From Lachnospiraceae bacterium XPB1003 (GTDB lineage Bacteria; Bacillota; Clostridia; Lachnospirales; Lachnospiraceae): DNA of 64,000 bases. Where the stretch lies: contig FMVK01000005.1 in the NCBI GenBank assembly GCA_900102065.1, forward strand, positions 1 to 64,000, written 5' to 3'. A program made the position numbers and the translations under genes. Shown here one piece after another: positions 51,109 to 60,621 of this stretch (the first letter of the stretch is position 1; each line of letters starts with the position of its first letter). Below the pieces are notes generated by a model. It was not told where the DNA came from. It ran no database searches and saw only the letters and a list, made by a program, of their open reading frames with translations.

Positions 51109-52359
51109 TCAATAGAAGATATGTCCTCCGATCTGGAGTCCGGTGAGTCCGGGGATCGGAGTTCTGAAATAGAGGCAGTTGCCTACGTTGGTAGTCCCGC
51201 CCATGGCAACATCTGCTGCCTGATAGCAGCTTGCTGTCGCCTTGTTATTTGCAAGGGCGCTGGCAAGATGTCCGTCACCTACAGGTGCAAACTGTGATCT
51301 CTGATATATTACGCCCGTAACAGTCTGGGGATAACGTGAACTGAGCACTCTGTTGATAACGACAGCACCTACGGCAACCTGTCCTTCATAGGGCTCTCCG
51401 CCCGCCTCGCAATAAATGAGGTTTGCGAGCAAATATCTGTCACCCTCTTCGAAAGTCACCTCGGAAATATCTCTCCATGCAGAAGCAGCAGCCAGTTTGG
51501 ACAGTCTCAATTCCTCTTCGTATTTTGCCTTTATAGCCGCATAATCGGCTGCTGCCTTGGCAGCTTCCGCCGTCTTCTGATCAACCTGAGTCTCATATGC
51601 ATCGGCCGCAGCCTGAGTCATGTTGATATTATCGGCTGTGATGGCAATATTTGCCGCAGTCTCATTTATCATGCCGGTTACCAGCTCCTGCTCGGCTTCC
51701 GTCTCGGCCTTCATCTCTTCCAGTTCCTGCATTTCTTCTTCGAGCTCAGCTTCCTTGGCAGCTATCAGACTCTCTGTCTCCGCATACTGCTCTATCATGG
51801 CACGGTCATATGCGGAAAGTTCCTCAAGATACTCTGCGTAATTCAGCATCTCTCCAAAACTGTCCGCAGATAATAACAGTTCAAGATAATCATCCTGCCC
51901 CGTCTCGTAGAAATACCTGATCCTGGCCTTCATGCTCTCATACTGCTCCAGTCTGCTCTGTCTGGTTTCTTCCAATATAGCCATAGTCTCGTCTATCTCG
52001 ATCTGCTTTATGGCCATGGAATTCTCAAGTACGGCAAGATTGTCAGCTACCAGCTGAAGATTACAGTTAAGAAGCTCCATCTGGCCCTGGTAAGTATTCT
52101 TCTGTCCCTCAAGGCCTCTTAAGTTGGCTCTGGTGATCTCAAGGTCCTTTTTTGCTCCCTCAAGTTCCTGTTCCTTCTCTTTTTTCTTCTCGGCGGCCTC
52201 ATCAAGCTGCTCTTTGGTGGTGGTAGTTGTTGTATTATTGTCCGCCATTACAGGCAGCATGCATGAAGGATAAATGCACGCAAAAAAGAGCGCTCCCACC
52301 GCCGGAAGGAACAGACCTATCGCTTTTTTTATCAACCTGTCGTCTCGTTTCTTTATCAA
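51109..52359 (-). CDS. Secreted cell-wall hydrolase: coiled coil plus SleB-type domain
   Basis: 416 residues. An N-terminal signal-like segment (KAIGLFLPAVGALFFACIY, about 11-30) is followed by a long coiled coil (about 45-290) like those of PcsB/CwlO/NlpC exporters. The C-terminal SleB/CwlJ hydrolase domain (about 300-416) has the catalytic glutamate in YCEAGGEPYEGQVAVGAVVINR and a QFAPVGDG segment. It would cut peptidoglycan during growth or germination. The only in-frame start near the 5' end is a TTG at 52359 overlapping the dCMP-deaminase stop (TTGA). A TTG nine codons in is an alternative. Translational coupling is likely. Confidence 0.88.
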   Translation of the reverse strand: MIKKRDDRLIKKAIGLFLPAVGALFFACIYPSCMLPVMADNNTTTTTTKEQLDEAAEKKKEKEQELEGAKKDLEITRANLRGLEGQKNTYQGQMELLNCNLQLVADNLAVLENSMAIKQIEIDETMAILEETRQSRLEQYESMKARIRYFYETGQDDYLELLLSADSFGEMLNYAEYLEELSAYDRAMIEQYAETESLIAAKEAELEEEMQELEEMKAETEAEQELVTGMINETAANIAITADNINMTQAAADAYETQVDQKTAEAAKAAADYAAIKAKYEEELRLSKLAAASAWRDISEVTFEEGDRYLLANLIYCEAGGEPYEGQVAVGAVVINRVLSSRYPQTVTGVIYQRSQFAPVGDGHLASALANNKATASCYQAADVAMGGTTNVGNCLYFRTPIPGLTGLQIGGHIFY

Positions 52360-52847
52360 AGATCTATCTCTACTTTTCTTCCCGTAGCCTGATAACGGTA
52401 GTAACGTATACCCGCTGCATTGAACAGACGCTTCGCCGCTACGTTCGAAGGCGTTCCGTCATATTTGTCATCGTCATATACAACCGTCTTGATACCGGCC
52501 TGGATTATTGCTTTTGCACATTCATTGCATGGAAAAAGCGTAACGTACAGCTTCGTTCCCTCAAGGGAACCGCCCCTGTAGTTTAATATTGCATTCATCT
52601 CACTGTGAGTCACGTAAGGATATTTTGTATCAACCTCATCCCCTTCTCTTGCCCAGGGAAATTCGTCATCACTGACCCCGTTGGGGAAACCGTTGTATCC
52701 CATGGAAAGGATCTTATTCTCAAGGCTTACTATGCAGGCTCCCACCTGTGTATTGGGATCCTTTGAGCGCATGGCAGCAAGCTTTGAGACCCCCATAAAA
52801 TACTCATCCCAACTGATATATCCGCTTCTCTTCCTAATCTTCTCCAT
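52356..52847 (-). CDS. comEB: Deoxycytidylate (dCMP) deaminase
   Basis: A 163-residue zinc deaminase converting dCMP to dUMP for thymidylate supply. The zinc/active-site motifs HSEMNAIL near 78 and PCNECAKAI near 105 are intact, and the N-terminal SWDEYFMGVSKLAAMRSKDPNTQVGACIV matches the family. The same family is called ComEB in competence clusters, though no comE genes are nearby. It is 1 bp after rpiB. A ComEB-like naming is by homology only. Confidence 0.93.
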   Translation of the reverse strand: MEKIRKRSGYISWDEYFMGVSKLAAMRSKDPNTQVGACIVSLENKILSMGYNGFPNGVSDDEFPWAREGDEVDTKYPYVTHSEMNAILNYRGGSLEGTKLYVTLFPCNECAKAIIQAGIKTVVYDDDKYDGTPSNVAAKRLFNAAGIRYYRYQATGRKVEIDL

Positions 52848-52848
52848 C

Positions 52849-53310
52849 TCAGATCTCCTCTCCGGCTTCCACCGCAGTCATAAGATCGATACGTCTCTGA
52901 TGCTTGGCTTCGCCCGAGAAATCCGTGGTAAGGAAGATCTCCGCGATGGTATCGGCCATAACCTCGGATACCTCCGCAGCTCCCAGAGCCAGCATGTTGG
53001 CATCGTTATGGAGTCTTGTCATCCTTGCTGTATGTTCATTATGGCAAAGCGCACAGCGTATGCCCTTTATCTTATTGGCTGTGATACTTACACCGATACC
53101 CGTTGTACAGATCACGATGCCCTTATCTGCCTTGCCGCTCAGTACATCTGCGGCAACAGGAGTGACAAATTTGGGATAATCAACGGATTCCTTGCTGTAG
53201 CATCCGTGATCAGTCACTTCAAATCCCTTATCTTCGAGGAATTTCTTAAGTCTTTCCTTAAGTTCGAAACCGCCGTGATCGCATCCGATAGATACTTTTT
53301 TTGCACTCAT
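52849..53310 (-). CDS. rpiB: Ribose-5-phosphate isomerase B
   Basis: A 153-residue RpiB/LacAB-type isomerase that interconverts ribose-5-phosphate and ribulose-5-phosphate, as in the pentose phosphate pathway. It begins SIGCDHGGFELKERL, the family start. The active-site loop reads KGIVICTTGIGVSITANK, where most homologues have CGTGIG. CALCHNEHTARMTRLHNDANML follows with the catalytic histidines. The next genes are dCMP deaminase and TsaC-type synthase, an ordering common in clostridia. An allose isomerase function is possible but less likely. Confidence 0.93.
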   Translation of the reverse strand: MSAKKVSIGCDHGGFELKERLKKFLEDKGFEVTDHGCYSKESVDYPKFVTPVAADVLSGKADKGIVICTTGIGVSITANKIKGIRCALCHNEHTARMTRLHNDANMLALGAAEVSEVMADTIAEIFLTTDFSGEAKHQRRIDLMTAVEAGEEI

Positions 53311-53325
53311 GTCAGTAAAACCCCC

Positions 53326-54375
53326 TTATATTTTTTTTACATTAAAACCTGCCGCCTTAAGCAGCCTGTTCATAACCGCCTGTCCAAAACCGTCCGCAGA
53401 AAAGCTTTCAGAGAATATGACATCGGCTTTCTCGTCATCAAACTCTCTGAGTATACGATAGAGATGTCTTGCTATCTCATGTTCGTCCGCCCTGCTGCCG
53501 GCACTTTTGATCACATCCGCTTTGATAAAAGGCTTAGTCTCATCCGTGCAGAGCACCGCGGTCTTCCTGCCGGAAGCCTTCGCCGCAGCAACATTTTCAT
53601 TGATCACACGGACAACTTCTTCACTGTCACCCTCAACTATGGTCATCTCTCCGTGAGGTGCGTAATGTCTGTATTTCATACCCGGTGCCTTGGGCGCCTG
53701 AGTGCTGTTACCTGACAGGATGGTACGATCCACATCCACGTCGCCCAACACTCTCTCTAACATCTCACGGGTAACATACCCCGGACGAAGTATGGTGGGT
53801 GTGCCTTCTGAAAGATCCACTATAGTGGACTCAACACCTATGCCGACCTCACCGCCGTCTATTATCATCTCTATCCTGCCGTCCAGATCATCCTTTACAT
53901 GCGATGCAAGAGTAGGACTCGGACGTCCGGATGTATTTGCACTGGGAGCCGCTATATATCCACCCGCCGCCCTGATGAATTCAAGAGCCGTAGCGTGATC
54001 CGGCATCCTTATGGCTACCGTATCCAGTCCGCCTGTTGTCTCTTTGGGAACCAGATCGCTTTTTTTAACTATCATGGTAAGAGGTCCCGGCCAGAAAACT
54101 TCTGCGAGCTTTATCATATTTTCAGGTACGCTTTCGCAGATAGCCGGAAGATGCTCCATATCCGCGATATGCACTATCAGCGGATTGTCCGAAGGTCTTC
54201 CCTTGGCCGCATATATTTTCTTCGATGATTCAGGATTAAGAGCATCTCCTCCCAATCCATACACGGTCTCGGTGGGAAAAGCCACAAGGCCGCCCTTCGT
54301 AATGATATCACCGGCCTCTTTCATTACCGCCCTGTCGGGGCAGCCCGGATCACTCTTTACAAGCTTTGTTATCAT
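53326..54375 (-). CDS. tsaC: L-threonylcarbamoyladenylate synthase (Sua5/YwlC type)
   Basis: Makes threonylcarbamoyl-AMP for the t6A modification of tRNAs. The YrdC-like catalytic domain (about 10-200) shows FPTETVYGLGGDAL and KGRPSDNPLIVHI, and the PSANTSGRPSPT loop is present. A C-terminal Sua5 extension (about 240-349) distinguishes this long form (349 residues) from short TsaC. It lies 16 bp before rpiB and is the first gene of that run. Confidence 0.95.
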   Translation of the reverse strand: MITKLVKSDPGCPDRAVMKEAGDIITKGGLVAFPTETVYGLGGDALNPESSKKIYAAKGRPSDNPLIVHIADMEHLPAICESVPENMIKLAEVFWPGPLTMIVKKSDLVPKETTGGLDTVAIRMPDHATALEFIRAAGGYIAAPSANTSGRPSPTLASHVKDDLDGRIEMIIDGGEVGIGVESTIVDLSEGTPTILRPGYVTREMLERVLGDVDVDRTILSGNSTQAPKAPGMKYRHYAPHGEMTIVEGDSEEVVRVINENVAAAKASGRKTAVLCTDETKPFIKADVIKSAGSRADEHEIARHLYRILREFDDEKADVIFSESFSADGFGQAVMNRLLKAAGFNVKKI

Positions 54376-54393
54376 TTCACACCTCTTATATCA

Positions 54394-56268
54394 TCACTGT
54401 GCGGATGCAAAAGCTGCCGTAAACCAGTCCCATGTTCCTTCTGATTCAAGTCCGAGTCTCCATCCGCCTGCACCTGCAACACCTTTTCCGGCTACAATGG
54501 CGAGTTTGGCTTTCATGGAATCCTCATCCTCGATCCAGACCATATACTTTGCCGAGCCTTCGGTAACCTCACCGTGGTACTGAGCCAGTTCATCATCCCA
54601 GTTCAGCTCTATGGAATGGTTGGCCGCAAAAGCCGTCGCCACGTCCATTCCCACGGCATCCGATCCCGTCTCGTTTCCTTCCGTCTTCCAGATCCTTGTA
54701 TAAAAAGGAAGGATGCTTACTATCTTATTTTCCGGAACTCCAAGCGCTACAGTATTGTCTATACCTGTTGCAACGAAAGTTGCGGATGCCACCGACCCCG
54801 CATCGGATCCGCTCCAGTGCTCATTGTACTGCATAAGCATAACGTAATCGGCAACCAGTCCCTGTTCCTTGTAATTGTAATATCTGTTTCCTTCATTGGG
54901 CGCATAATCGTCAACGGAAAGCACCAGTCCGTTCTTTCTGGTCTCTATGGAAAGTTCACGAAGGAACTGTACATAGTGCGGTCCCGTCTTGGTATCTATC
55001 TTCTCCAGATCGATATTGATACCGTCTGCGCCGACCTTTGTCAGGCTTGCGATCAGATTGTCTATAAGCCGCTTCCTGTTTTCCGATGAAGAGAAGAGCT
55101 CATATTCATCAAACTCATTGGTCATGTCCTCTATAAGCGCCCATACTTTATATCCCTTCGCATGAGCCGCATCAACGTAGGAAGCTGTCCCGTTATCGAG
55201 ATAGGATCCATCGGAATCCTTAAGGAAATACCATGTGGGAGATACTACATTTATCCCCGTCTTGCCCTCCGTAACGTTTGCCAGCGCCGTTCCGTCGTCC
55301 GTCACGCCTATCTGATGGAAGCCCAGTAATACAGGCTCGTCCGCTCTTACTGACTTTTGCGAATAATCCGCCACGGGATCATATGCATCAGTAACGGGAG
55401 TCCTTACCACATCCGTATATTCGGAAAGTTTATTATTTTCTATATATCCGATAAAGCAGTCGTCCGTCTTGACCTTGGTCCAGTTCTCCATGGTCTCCAG
55501 CACTTCGACATTCTCACCCTGACTGATGTTTCTCAGCACGTTACTCTTGATGCCGCCCTGATAGCGCACCTGTGTATCCGCATTCACCTGCGCAACGCGA
55601 TCGCTTCCCCACTGAGTATAAACCTGCATACGATTGGGATCTTTGTAGAAGTCATATGAGAAGTTGGAGAACATCTTCACATAATCAGCCGCGATATAAA
55701 GCGTTCCGTCACCCGAGCGCACAGCCACCGGATAGCCCAGGTCCACCGCTCCCGTAAGATCGGTAGTATAACCTGTGCCGTCTTTTCCTATGTTAACGCG
55801 GTAAATATCATCGGCCGTGGTATATAACAGAACCTCTTCATCATTATTGATATAGAATCTGTCCGTAAAAAGATCCGATACAGTATCGGAAGAAAAATAA
55901 ACCCTGTCATTTAAAAGCTTTGCTCTGGAGTTTATCCTCTCATCCTGAAGTATTATCGCTATGTCTCCATCGGCGAAAAGCTGAAAATATTCATTCAGAT
56001 TTGCCATCTGTGTTGAATATGAATACTTCTCGGGGTAAAGGACCGCCATTATGGTATGTACTCCGAATCCGCCTTCGGCCTGCATGGCCGCCTTTATCCT
56101 GGATCCAAAAGCTATTGCTATTATCACTACTATGAGGAGGATCGTAACAAAGAATGCGATCAGTTTGTTTTTAAAATCTCTGAGTGTCTCTCTGTCAGGC
56201 CCCTTCTGCCTTTCACGTCCCTGCTGTCTTCTTCTTTTTTTCTTTCTGATATCGTTTTCTCTGCTCAT
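54394..56268 (-). CDS. Membrane-anchored GH18 family glycoside hydrolase
   Basis: About 624 residues. The N-terminus is very basic (KKKRRRQQGRERQKG), followed by one membrane helix (about 40-60). The extracellular part has a copper-amine-oxidase-like/SH3-type region (about 90-300) and a GH18 TIM barrel (about 310-620) with the catalytic DGINIDLEKID motif near 440. This YaaH/CwlP-like arrangement suggests action on peptidoglycan or spore-cortex glycan. The frame extends to 56352; AAAGGA 13 bases before the ATG at 56268 is the only ribosome-like site, while an ATG at 56310 sits behind a promoter. The start is thus uncertain. Confidence 0.82.
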   Translation of the reverse strand: MSRENDIRKKKRRRQQGRERQKGPDRETLRDFKNKLIAFFVTILLIVVIIAIAFGSRIKAAMQAEGGFGVHTIMAVLYPEKYSYSTQMANLNEYFQLFADGDIAIILQDERINSRAKLLNDRVYFSSDTVSDLFTDRFYINNDEEVLLYTTADDIYRVNIGKDGTGYTTDLTGAVDLGYPVAVRSGDGTLYIAADYVKMFSNFSYDFYKDPNRMQVYTQWGSDRVAQVNADTQVRYQGGIKSNVLRNISQGENVEVLETMENWTKVKTDDCFIGYIENNKLSEYTDVVRTPVTDAYDPVADYSQKSVRADEPVLLGFHQIGVTDDGTALANVTEGKTGINVVSPTWYFLKDSDGSYLDNGTASYVDAAHAKGYKVWALIEDMTNEFDEYELFSSSENRKRLIDNLIASLTKVGADGINIDLEKIDTKTGPHYVQFLRELSIETRKNGLVLSVDDYAPNEGNRYYNYKEQGLVADYVMLMQYNEHWSGSDAGSVASATFVATGIDNTVALGVPENKIVSILPFYTRIWKTEGNETGSDAVGMDVATAFAANHSIELNWDDELAQYHGEVTEGSAKYMVWIEDEDSMKAKLAIVAGKGVAGAGGWRLGLESEGTWDWFTAAFASAQ

Positions 56269-56654
56269 TGCAGCAGTATGATCCTTTCGCTCAAAATTCG
56301 ATAAGGCCATAAAAGCCCATACTTGTATAGTATAACAGACCGGAGCGCTCACGTCAGCAATAATATCCGACAGATGAAAATGGCATTTTTGTCTGAGAAG
56401 GTTTTTTGCCGTTTGATAGATCTGTATGAACAGGTTTCATCCATAAGATAACTTTACCCTCAGGCCACACTCCTAAAGAGGTTACTCCGTGAAATATCCC
56501 GGCCTTAAGGAAAAGCATGCATCGGTTCGCACACCGGTCTGTATATGATTTCCGAGAATCGTCGCAGAATACCAAAATAAAACGTTTGATGATAATGATT
56601 TAAAAGCAGTTATTTCTTTATTTGTATTATTTCGTTTCTGCATTTTACACAGTT

Positions 56655-56840
56655 AAATCCAGGTTTCGGTAAAAATATCTTGAATTAAGATCACCGATCA
56701 GGTCAAACCTGTAAGACGGACATGAAGTCCAATAGATGTAAAATAAGAAATCTTTAAATTGTTGACGCTCTTGGCGTCCTTTAGAACAGTTCGGAAACCA
56801 CTCTCCCTTCCGGTATACGGATTTCCGCGACGTCTCACGA
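56655..56840 (-). ncRNA. Candidate structured RNA of unknown class
   Basis: The stretch downstream of a strong minus-strand promoter folds into several hairpins: GACGC-GCGTC (56764-56778), GGAC-GTCC (56718-56730) and a larger nested stem pairing CAGGTTT with AAACCTG (56660-56711) that encloses CGGT/ACCG and ATCTT/AAGAT. No tRNA, tmRNA, RNase P, SRP or known riboswitch consensus was recognised. It could be a small regulatory RNA, a 6S-like RNA, or the leader of the GH18 gene. The 3' end is not defined, and no U-tract follows the last stem. Confidence 0.4.
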
Positions 56841-56845
56841 GGGGT

Positions 56846-56874
56846 ATTATAAGCATGTACCGCCACAAATGCAA
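56846..56874 (-). promoter_or_regulatory. Strong sigma-A promoter pointing into the non-coding region
   Basis: TTGCAT (56869-56874) and TATAAT (56846-56851) on the minus strand are separated by exactly 17 bp. Transcription would start near 56839 and run toward the GH18 gene. No protein gene lies within the next 570 bp. Confidence 0.75.
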
Positions 56875-56954
56875 GAGGAAATTTCACCGCAGTTGACTAA
56901 TCAGTTCCAAATTCTTATACTTATCCCAAGTATAAAAGGGAAAAACGAAAGGAT

Positions 56955-57743
56955 GTGATTCCCACGAAGATAGAACGTATCAACGACAATCAGATAAAAT
57001 GCATACTTACCAAGGAAGATCTTGCTGCCAGGAAGATCAGTTTTCGTGAGCTTACTTTCGGAAGCGCCCAGGCCAATTCTCTCCTTAGGGATATGATGCA
57101 GCAGGCAAGTTTTCAGTTTGGTTTTGAAGCTGACGACAAGCCTCTTATGATAGAGATAGTTCCCATGCAGTCCGGCATGATAGTTTTTGTGATCACAAAA
57201 GTGGTGGGCAATGCTCCCGCCGGCGGTGATCCGGCCGATGAGATGGAGGATATCCCCTTCGCAGAAGCCGATGAATCGGCAGAAAAGGAAGAGGATAGTG
57301 TGGTAACGGACAGCGAGACGACCCAGTCTCTGAAAAACGTATCCATCCCGCCCTCGACTCCTATCACACGCTCGATACAGGATCTCCTGCACGAGATGTT
57401 CCCTGCAGGCAAGAATAATACCGCCAGGCAGGCCGCTTCGAGTGACAATAAAGAAAACAGGTGCTTCGTATTCAACAGCCTCGATAATATTTTTGCTGCT
57501 TCGGAAGCCCTCAAAGACTTCGCATGCGGAGACAGTGCTCTTTATAAAGATACTTCCACCGGAGATTATTATCTCCTTGTTCATTCCAAAGGGCTGGATG
57601 CAGGCGAGTACAAGAACCTGTGCATGATACTCAGTGACTTCTGCTCGAGAAGCTTTAAATCAGGCGCTTATGAAGCCTATGTAAAGGAACACTTTAAGGC
57701 AGTAAAGGAGAGCATGGCTCTTCAGGCTTTAGCCAGAGTATGA
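56955..57743 (+). CDS. mecA: Adaptor protein MecA
   Basis: MecA proteins feed substrates such as ComK to the ClpCP protease. Of 262 residues, the N-terminal domain carries KIERINDNQIKCILTKEDLAARKISFREL, the C-terminal domain carries CFVFNSLDNIFAASEAL, and an acidic linker (about 100-125) joins them. Family members normally start MKIERI; here the aligned codon is ACG at 56964-56966. The GTG used at 56955 is only one base from AAGGA and falls inside the extended Shine-Dalgarno GAAAGGATGTGAT, so ACG at 56964 (or ATT at 56958) is better placed for initiation. The family assignment is firm; the start is odd. Confidence 0.9.
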   Translation: MIPTKIERINDNQIKCILTKEDLAARKISFRELTFGSAQANSLLRDMMQQASFQFGFEADDKPLMIEIVPMQSGMIVFVITKVVGNAPAGGDPADEMEDIPFAEADESAEKEEDSVVTDSETTQSLKNVSIPPSTPITRSIQDLLHEMFPAGKNNTARQAASSDNKENRCFVFNSLDNIFAASEALKDFACGDSALYKDTSTGDYYLLVHSKGLDAGEYKNLCMILSDFCSRSFKSGAYEAYVKEHFKAVKESMALQALARV

Positions 57744-57772
57744 CCCGTAAAACAAGGATACAGATACAAAAT

Positions 57773-57799
57773 AAAAAGGATGCCGCAGCATCCTTTTTT
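57773..57799. terminator. Bidirectional terminator between mecA and ackA
   Basis: GGATGC and GCATCC pair around CGCA, with an A-run on the left and a T-run on the right, so the hairpin can terminate mecA on the plus strand and ackA on the minus strand. Confidence 0.85.
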
Positions 57800-57833
57800 C
57801 TTAACCTGTAACAAAATCCGGGGAGTTTCTTTA

Positions 57834-59027
57834 TCAAAGAAGCGCCAGGGTCTGTCTTGCGATCGCAAGCTCTTCGTTTGTGGGAACTATCATGATCGTG
57901 ATCTTGGAATCAGGTGTTGATGCAACTATCTCTTCGCCGCGGATCTTAAGCTTCTCGTCATCAGTCTTAACACCGAGGAATGCGAGATAATCGCTTACCT
58001 GCTTTCTTACCACATAGTTATTCTCACCAACACCTGCAGTAAATGCTATAACATCGATACCCCCCAGTGCTACGGCATATGATGCGATGTACTTTGCAAC
58101 TCTGTAGCAGTATGTATCAAGAGCTGTCTTAGCCTTCTCATTTCCCTCTGCGATAGCAGCATCGATATCACGGAAATCGGATGAAACGCCACCGGAGAGT
58201 CCCAGTATACCTGATTTCTTATTGAGAACGGTATTTACTTCCTTAGCAGACAGATTTTCCTTCTCCCCAATGTAATCAAGGATAGCGGGATCAAGATCAC
58301 CGGAACGAGTTCCCATGATAAGACCCTCAAGAGGAGTAAGACCCATGGATGTATCTACACACTCACCGTTCTTTACAGCAGAGATGGATGCACCGTTACC
58401 GAGATGACAAACAACTATCTTGAGATCCTTTCTGTCCTTGCCGAGGATCTCTGCAGCACGTGCTGATACGTAGTCGTGGCTGGTTCCATGGAATCCGTAA
58501 CGACGCACCTTATACTTCTCATAATATTCATAAGGAATACCGTACATATATGCCTTCTTGGGCATCGTCTGATGGAATGCGGTATCGAATATGGCTGCCT
58601 GAGGAACACCGGGCATATTCTTCTCGCATGCATTGATACCAATGAGGTTTGCGGGATTATGAAGAGGTGCGAGAGCGCTGAGTTCTTCGATATCCTTCTT
58701 GACCGCGTCATTGATGAGAACAGCCTTATTGAACTTCTCACCGCCGTGAACAACTCTGTGTCCCACAGCTCCGATCTCGGAAAGATCTGCTATAACGCCG
58801 TGATCCTTATCTACAAGAGCATCGATCACAAGCTTAACGGCAATATTGTGATCTTCCATGGGAGTCTCGATGACTACCTTATCTTTTCCTTCGGGTCTGT
58901 GTGTGAGAACGCTTCCCGGGATACCGATACGCTCTACAAGCCCCTTTGCAAGAACCTCTTCCGACTCGGAATCGATAAGCTGATACTTAAGTGATGAACT
59001 TCCGCAATTGATAACAAGTACTTTCAT
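57834..59027 (-). CDS. ackA: Acetate kinase
   Basis: A 397-residue ASKHA-fold kinase that turns acetyl-phosphate and ADP into acetate and ATP, the usual energy-yielding step of anaerobic fermentation. Motifs visible: [13 protein letters not shown] at the N-terminus, [11 protein letters not shown] near 90, [15 protein letters not shown] near 205 and [11 protein letters not shown] near 235. The C-terminal [13 protein letters not shown] is present. It is not beside pta, which may lie elsewhere. The start ATG follows a GGAGGAGAA-type sequence. Confidence 0.97.
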   Translation of the reverse strand: MKVLVINCGSSSLKYQLIDSESEEVLAKGLVERIGIPGSVLTHRPEGKDKVVIETPMEDHNIAVKLVIDALVDKDHGVIADLSEIGAVGHRVVHGGEKFNKAVLINDAVKKDIEELSALAPLHNPANLIGINACEKNMPGVPQAAIFDTAFHQTMPKKAYMYGIPYEYYEKYKVRRYGFHGTSHDYVSARAAEILGKDRKDLKIVVCHLGNGASISAVKNGECVDTSMGLTPLEGLIMGTRSGDLDPAILDYIGEKENLSAKEVNTVLNKKSGILGLSGGVSSDFRDIDAAIAEGNEKAKTALDTYCYRVAKYIASYAVALGGIDVIAFTAGVGENNYVVRKQVSDYLAFLGVKTDDEKLKIRGEEIVASTPDSKITIMIVPTNEELAIARQTLALL

Positions 59028-59081
59028 TTTATTTATTCTCCTCCATTAAAGAGAGATCACAGATGTGATCTCTCCGAAATA

Positions 59082-60512
59082 TCAATAAGCTTTGCCCCAG
59101 TAAACCATCTTCGTGGCGGGCTTACCGCAGCAGACACATACATCAGATATCTTTTCCTGATCATTGGGCATACAGCGGCTTGTTACTGCAAGATCTTCTT
59201 TTATCTTGTCTTCACATTCTCTGTCTCCGCACCACATAGCTTTTACGAATCCTGTCTTCTCAGCGAAGATCTGCTTGAACTCTTCATAATTCTTTGCAGT
59301 ATAGGTCTGTGAATCACGTCTTTGTCTTGCACGCTCCAGCATATCCTTCTGCATCTGAGCGAGGATCTCACCAACCTTCTCCTTGAGCTCAGCGAAAGGA
59401 ACATCCGTCTTCTCACCGTTATCACGTCTTACGACAACGCACTTTCCAGCTTCGATATCCTTGGGACCTACTTCTATACGAAGAGGGATTCCTCTCATCT
59501 CCTGCTCGGAGAATTTCCATCCGGGTGTCTTGTCTGTATCATCAAGCTTAACACGGAAATCGGAAAGCATATCCTTTAACTCTGCAGCCTTAGCCAGTAC
59601 GCCATCCTTCTTCTGCTGGATAGGGATGATCATGATCTGTGTGGGAGCAACAAGAGGAGGAAGCACAAGTCCCGAATTATCACCGTGAACCATGATGATG
59701 GCTCCGATAAGTCTTGTTGTCACACCCCATGATGTCTGATGAACATACTGAAGAGTATTATTCTGGTCCGTGAACTGAATTCCGAAAGCCTTTGCAAAAC
59801 CGTCTCCGAAGTTATGGGAAGTTCCGGACTGCAGTGCCTTACCGTCATGCATAAGAGCCTCTACAGTATATGTAGCTTCCGCACCGGCGAATTTTTCCTT
59901 CTCTGTCTTCTTACCCTTGATAACGGGGATAGCACAGAATTCCTCAAGGAAATCCGCATAAACATTGAGCATCTGAACAGTACGTGCCTCAGCTTCTTCT
60001 GCAGTAGCATGAGCTGTGTGGCCTTCCTGCCAGAGGAACTCACGGCTTCTGAGGAAAGGTCTGGTCTCCTTCTCCCATCTGACTACAGAGCACCACTGGT
60101 TGCATACCTGGGGAAGATCCCTGTAAGAATGCACAGTATTCTTATAATAATCGCAGAAAAGAGTCTCCGATGTAGGTCTTACACAGAGCCTGTCAGTTAA
60201 AGGCTGCTGTCCGCCCTCGGTCACCCATGCAACCTCGGGAGCAAAGCCTTCTACATGATCCTTCTCTTTCTGAAGGAGACTCTCGGGAATAAACATTGGC
60301 AGATAAACATTCTGAACTCCCGTTTCTTTAAATCTCTTATCGAGTTCATTTCTAAGGCGTTCCCAGATCGCATATCCTGCCGGTCTGATGACCATGCATC
60401 CCTTTACGCTGGTATAGTCAGTCAGTTCCGCCTTCTTAACTACGTCCGTATACCACTGGGCGAAGTCTTCTTCCATCGAGGTGATTGCCTCGACCATTTT
60501 CTTGTCTGCCAT
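59082..60512 (-). CDS. proS: Prolyl-tRNA synthetase (archaeal/eukaryotic-like short type)
   Basis: A 476-residue class II synthetase charging tRNA-Pro. It lacks the inserted editing domain of the longer bacterial ProRS. The [12 protein letters not shown] motif near 42, the [27 protein letters not shown] block near 145 and [13 protein letters not shown] near 235 are visible. The C-terminal zinc-binding cysteines ([19 protein letters not shown]) mark the archaeal-like type common in clostridia. The final residues end MVYWGKAY, the family's conserved Tyr. Confidence 0.96.
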   Translation of the reverse strand: MADKKMVEAITSMEEDFAQWYTDVVKKAELTDYTSVKGCMVIRPAGYAIWERLRNELDKRFKETGVQNVYLPMFIPESLLQKEKDHVEGFAPEVAWVTEGGQQPLTDRLCVRPTSETLFCDYYKNTVHSYRDLPQVCNQWCSVVRWEKETRPFLRSREFLWQEGHTAHATAEEAEARTVQMLNVYADFLEEFCAIPVIKGKKTEKEKFAGAEATYTVEALMHDGKALQSGTSHNFGDGFAKAFGIQFTDQNNTLQYVHQTSWGVTTRLIGAIIMVHGDNSGLVLPPLVAPTQIMIIPIQQKKDGVLAKAAELKDMLSDFRVKLDDTDKTPGWKFSEQEMRGIPLRIEVGPKDIEAGKCVVVRRDNGEKTDVPFAELKEKVGEILAQMQKDMLERARQRRDSQTYTAKNYEEFKQIFAEKTGFVKAMWCGDRECEDKIKEDLAVTSRCMPNDQEKISDVCVCCGKPATKMVYWGKAY

Positions 60513-60621
60513 TGCTTCAACCTGCTTTCTTCTTAAACTTATAAACTACTGTTTCTGCCTTGTAATTTCAGCATATCCGCAATTATAATCCAACTGTATT
60601 GATACGTCAAAAACTTTAGTA

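Larger units (their letters stand above)
56269..56954. other. 686-bp region without a supported protein gene
   Basis: Between the GH18 and mecA genes no open frame shows a ribosome site or recognisable protein. The stretch contains the GH18 promoter (extended -10 TGT-TATACT, -10 at 56329-56334 minus), a strong minus-strand promoter (56846-56874) and several hairpins in between. The 56360-56575 segment has moderate GC and stem potential (GGCC...GGCC near 56463-56503, CGGT/ACCG near 56524-56538) and an open frame of 73 codons that resembles nothing I know. A transcript through it would form the GH18 leader. Confidence 0.5.

Noticed and set aside
56354-56575. 73-residue minus-strand frame between GH18 and mecA
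   Set aside because: There is no ribosome site or recognisable protein; it is more likely part of a leader or RNA.
56645-56887. 80-residue minus-strand frame
   Set aside because: Its start lies upstream of the promoter-derived transcript start, and its codons overlap strong RNA hairpins.
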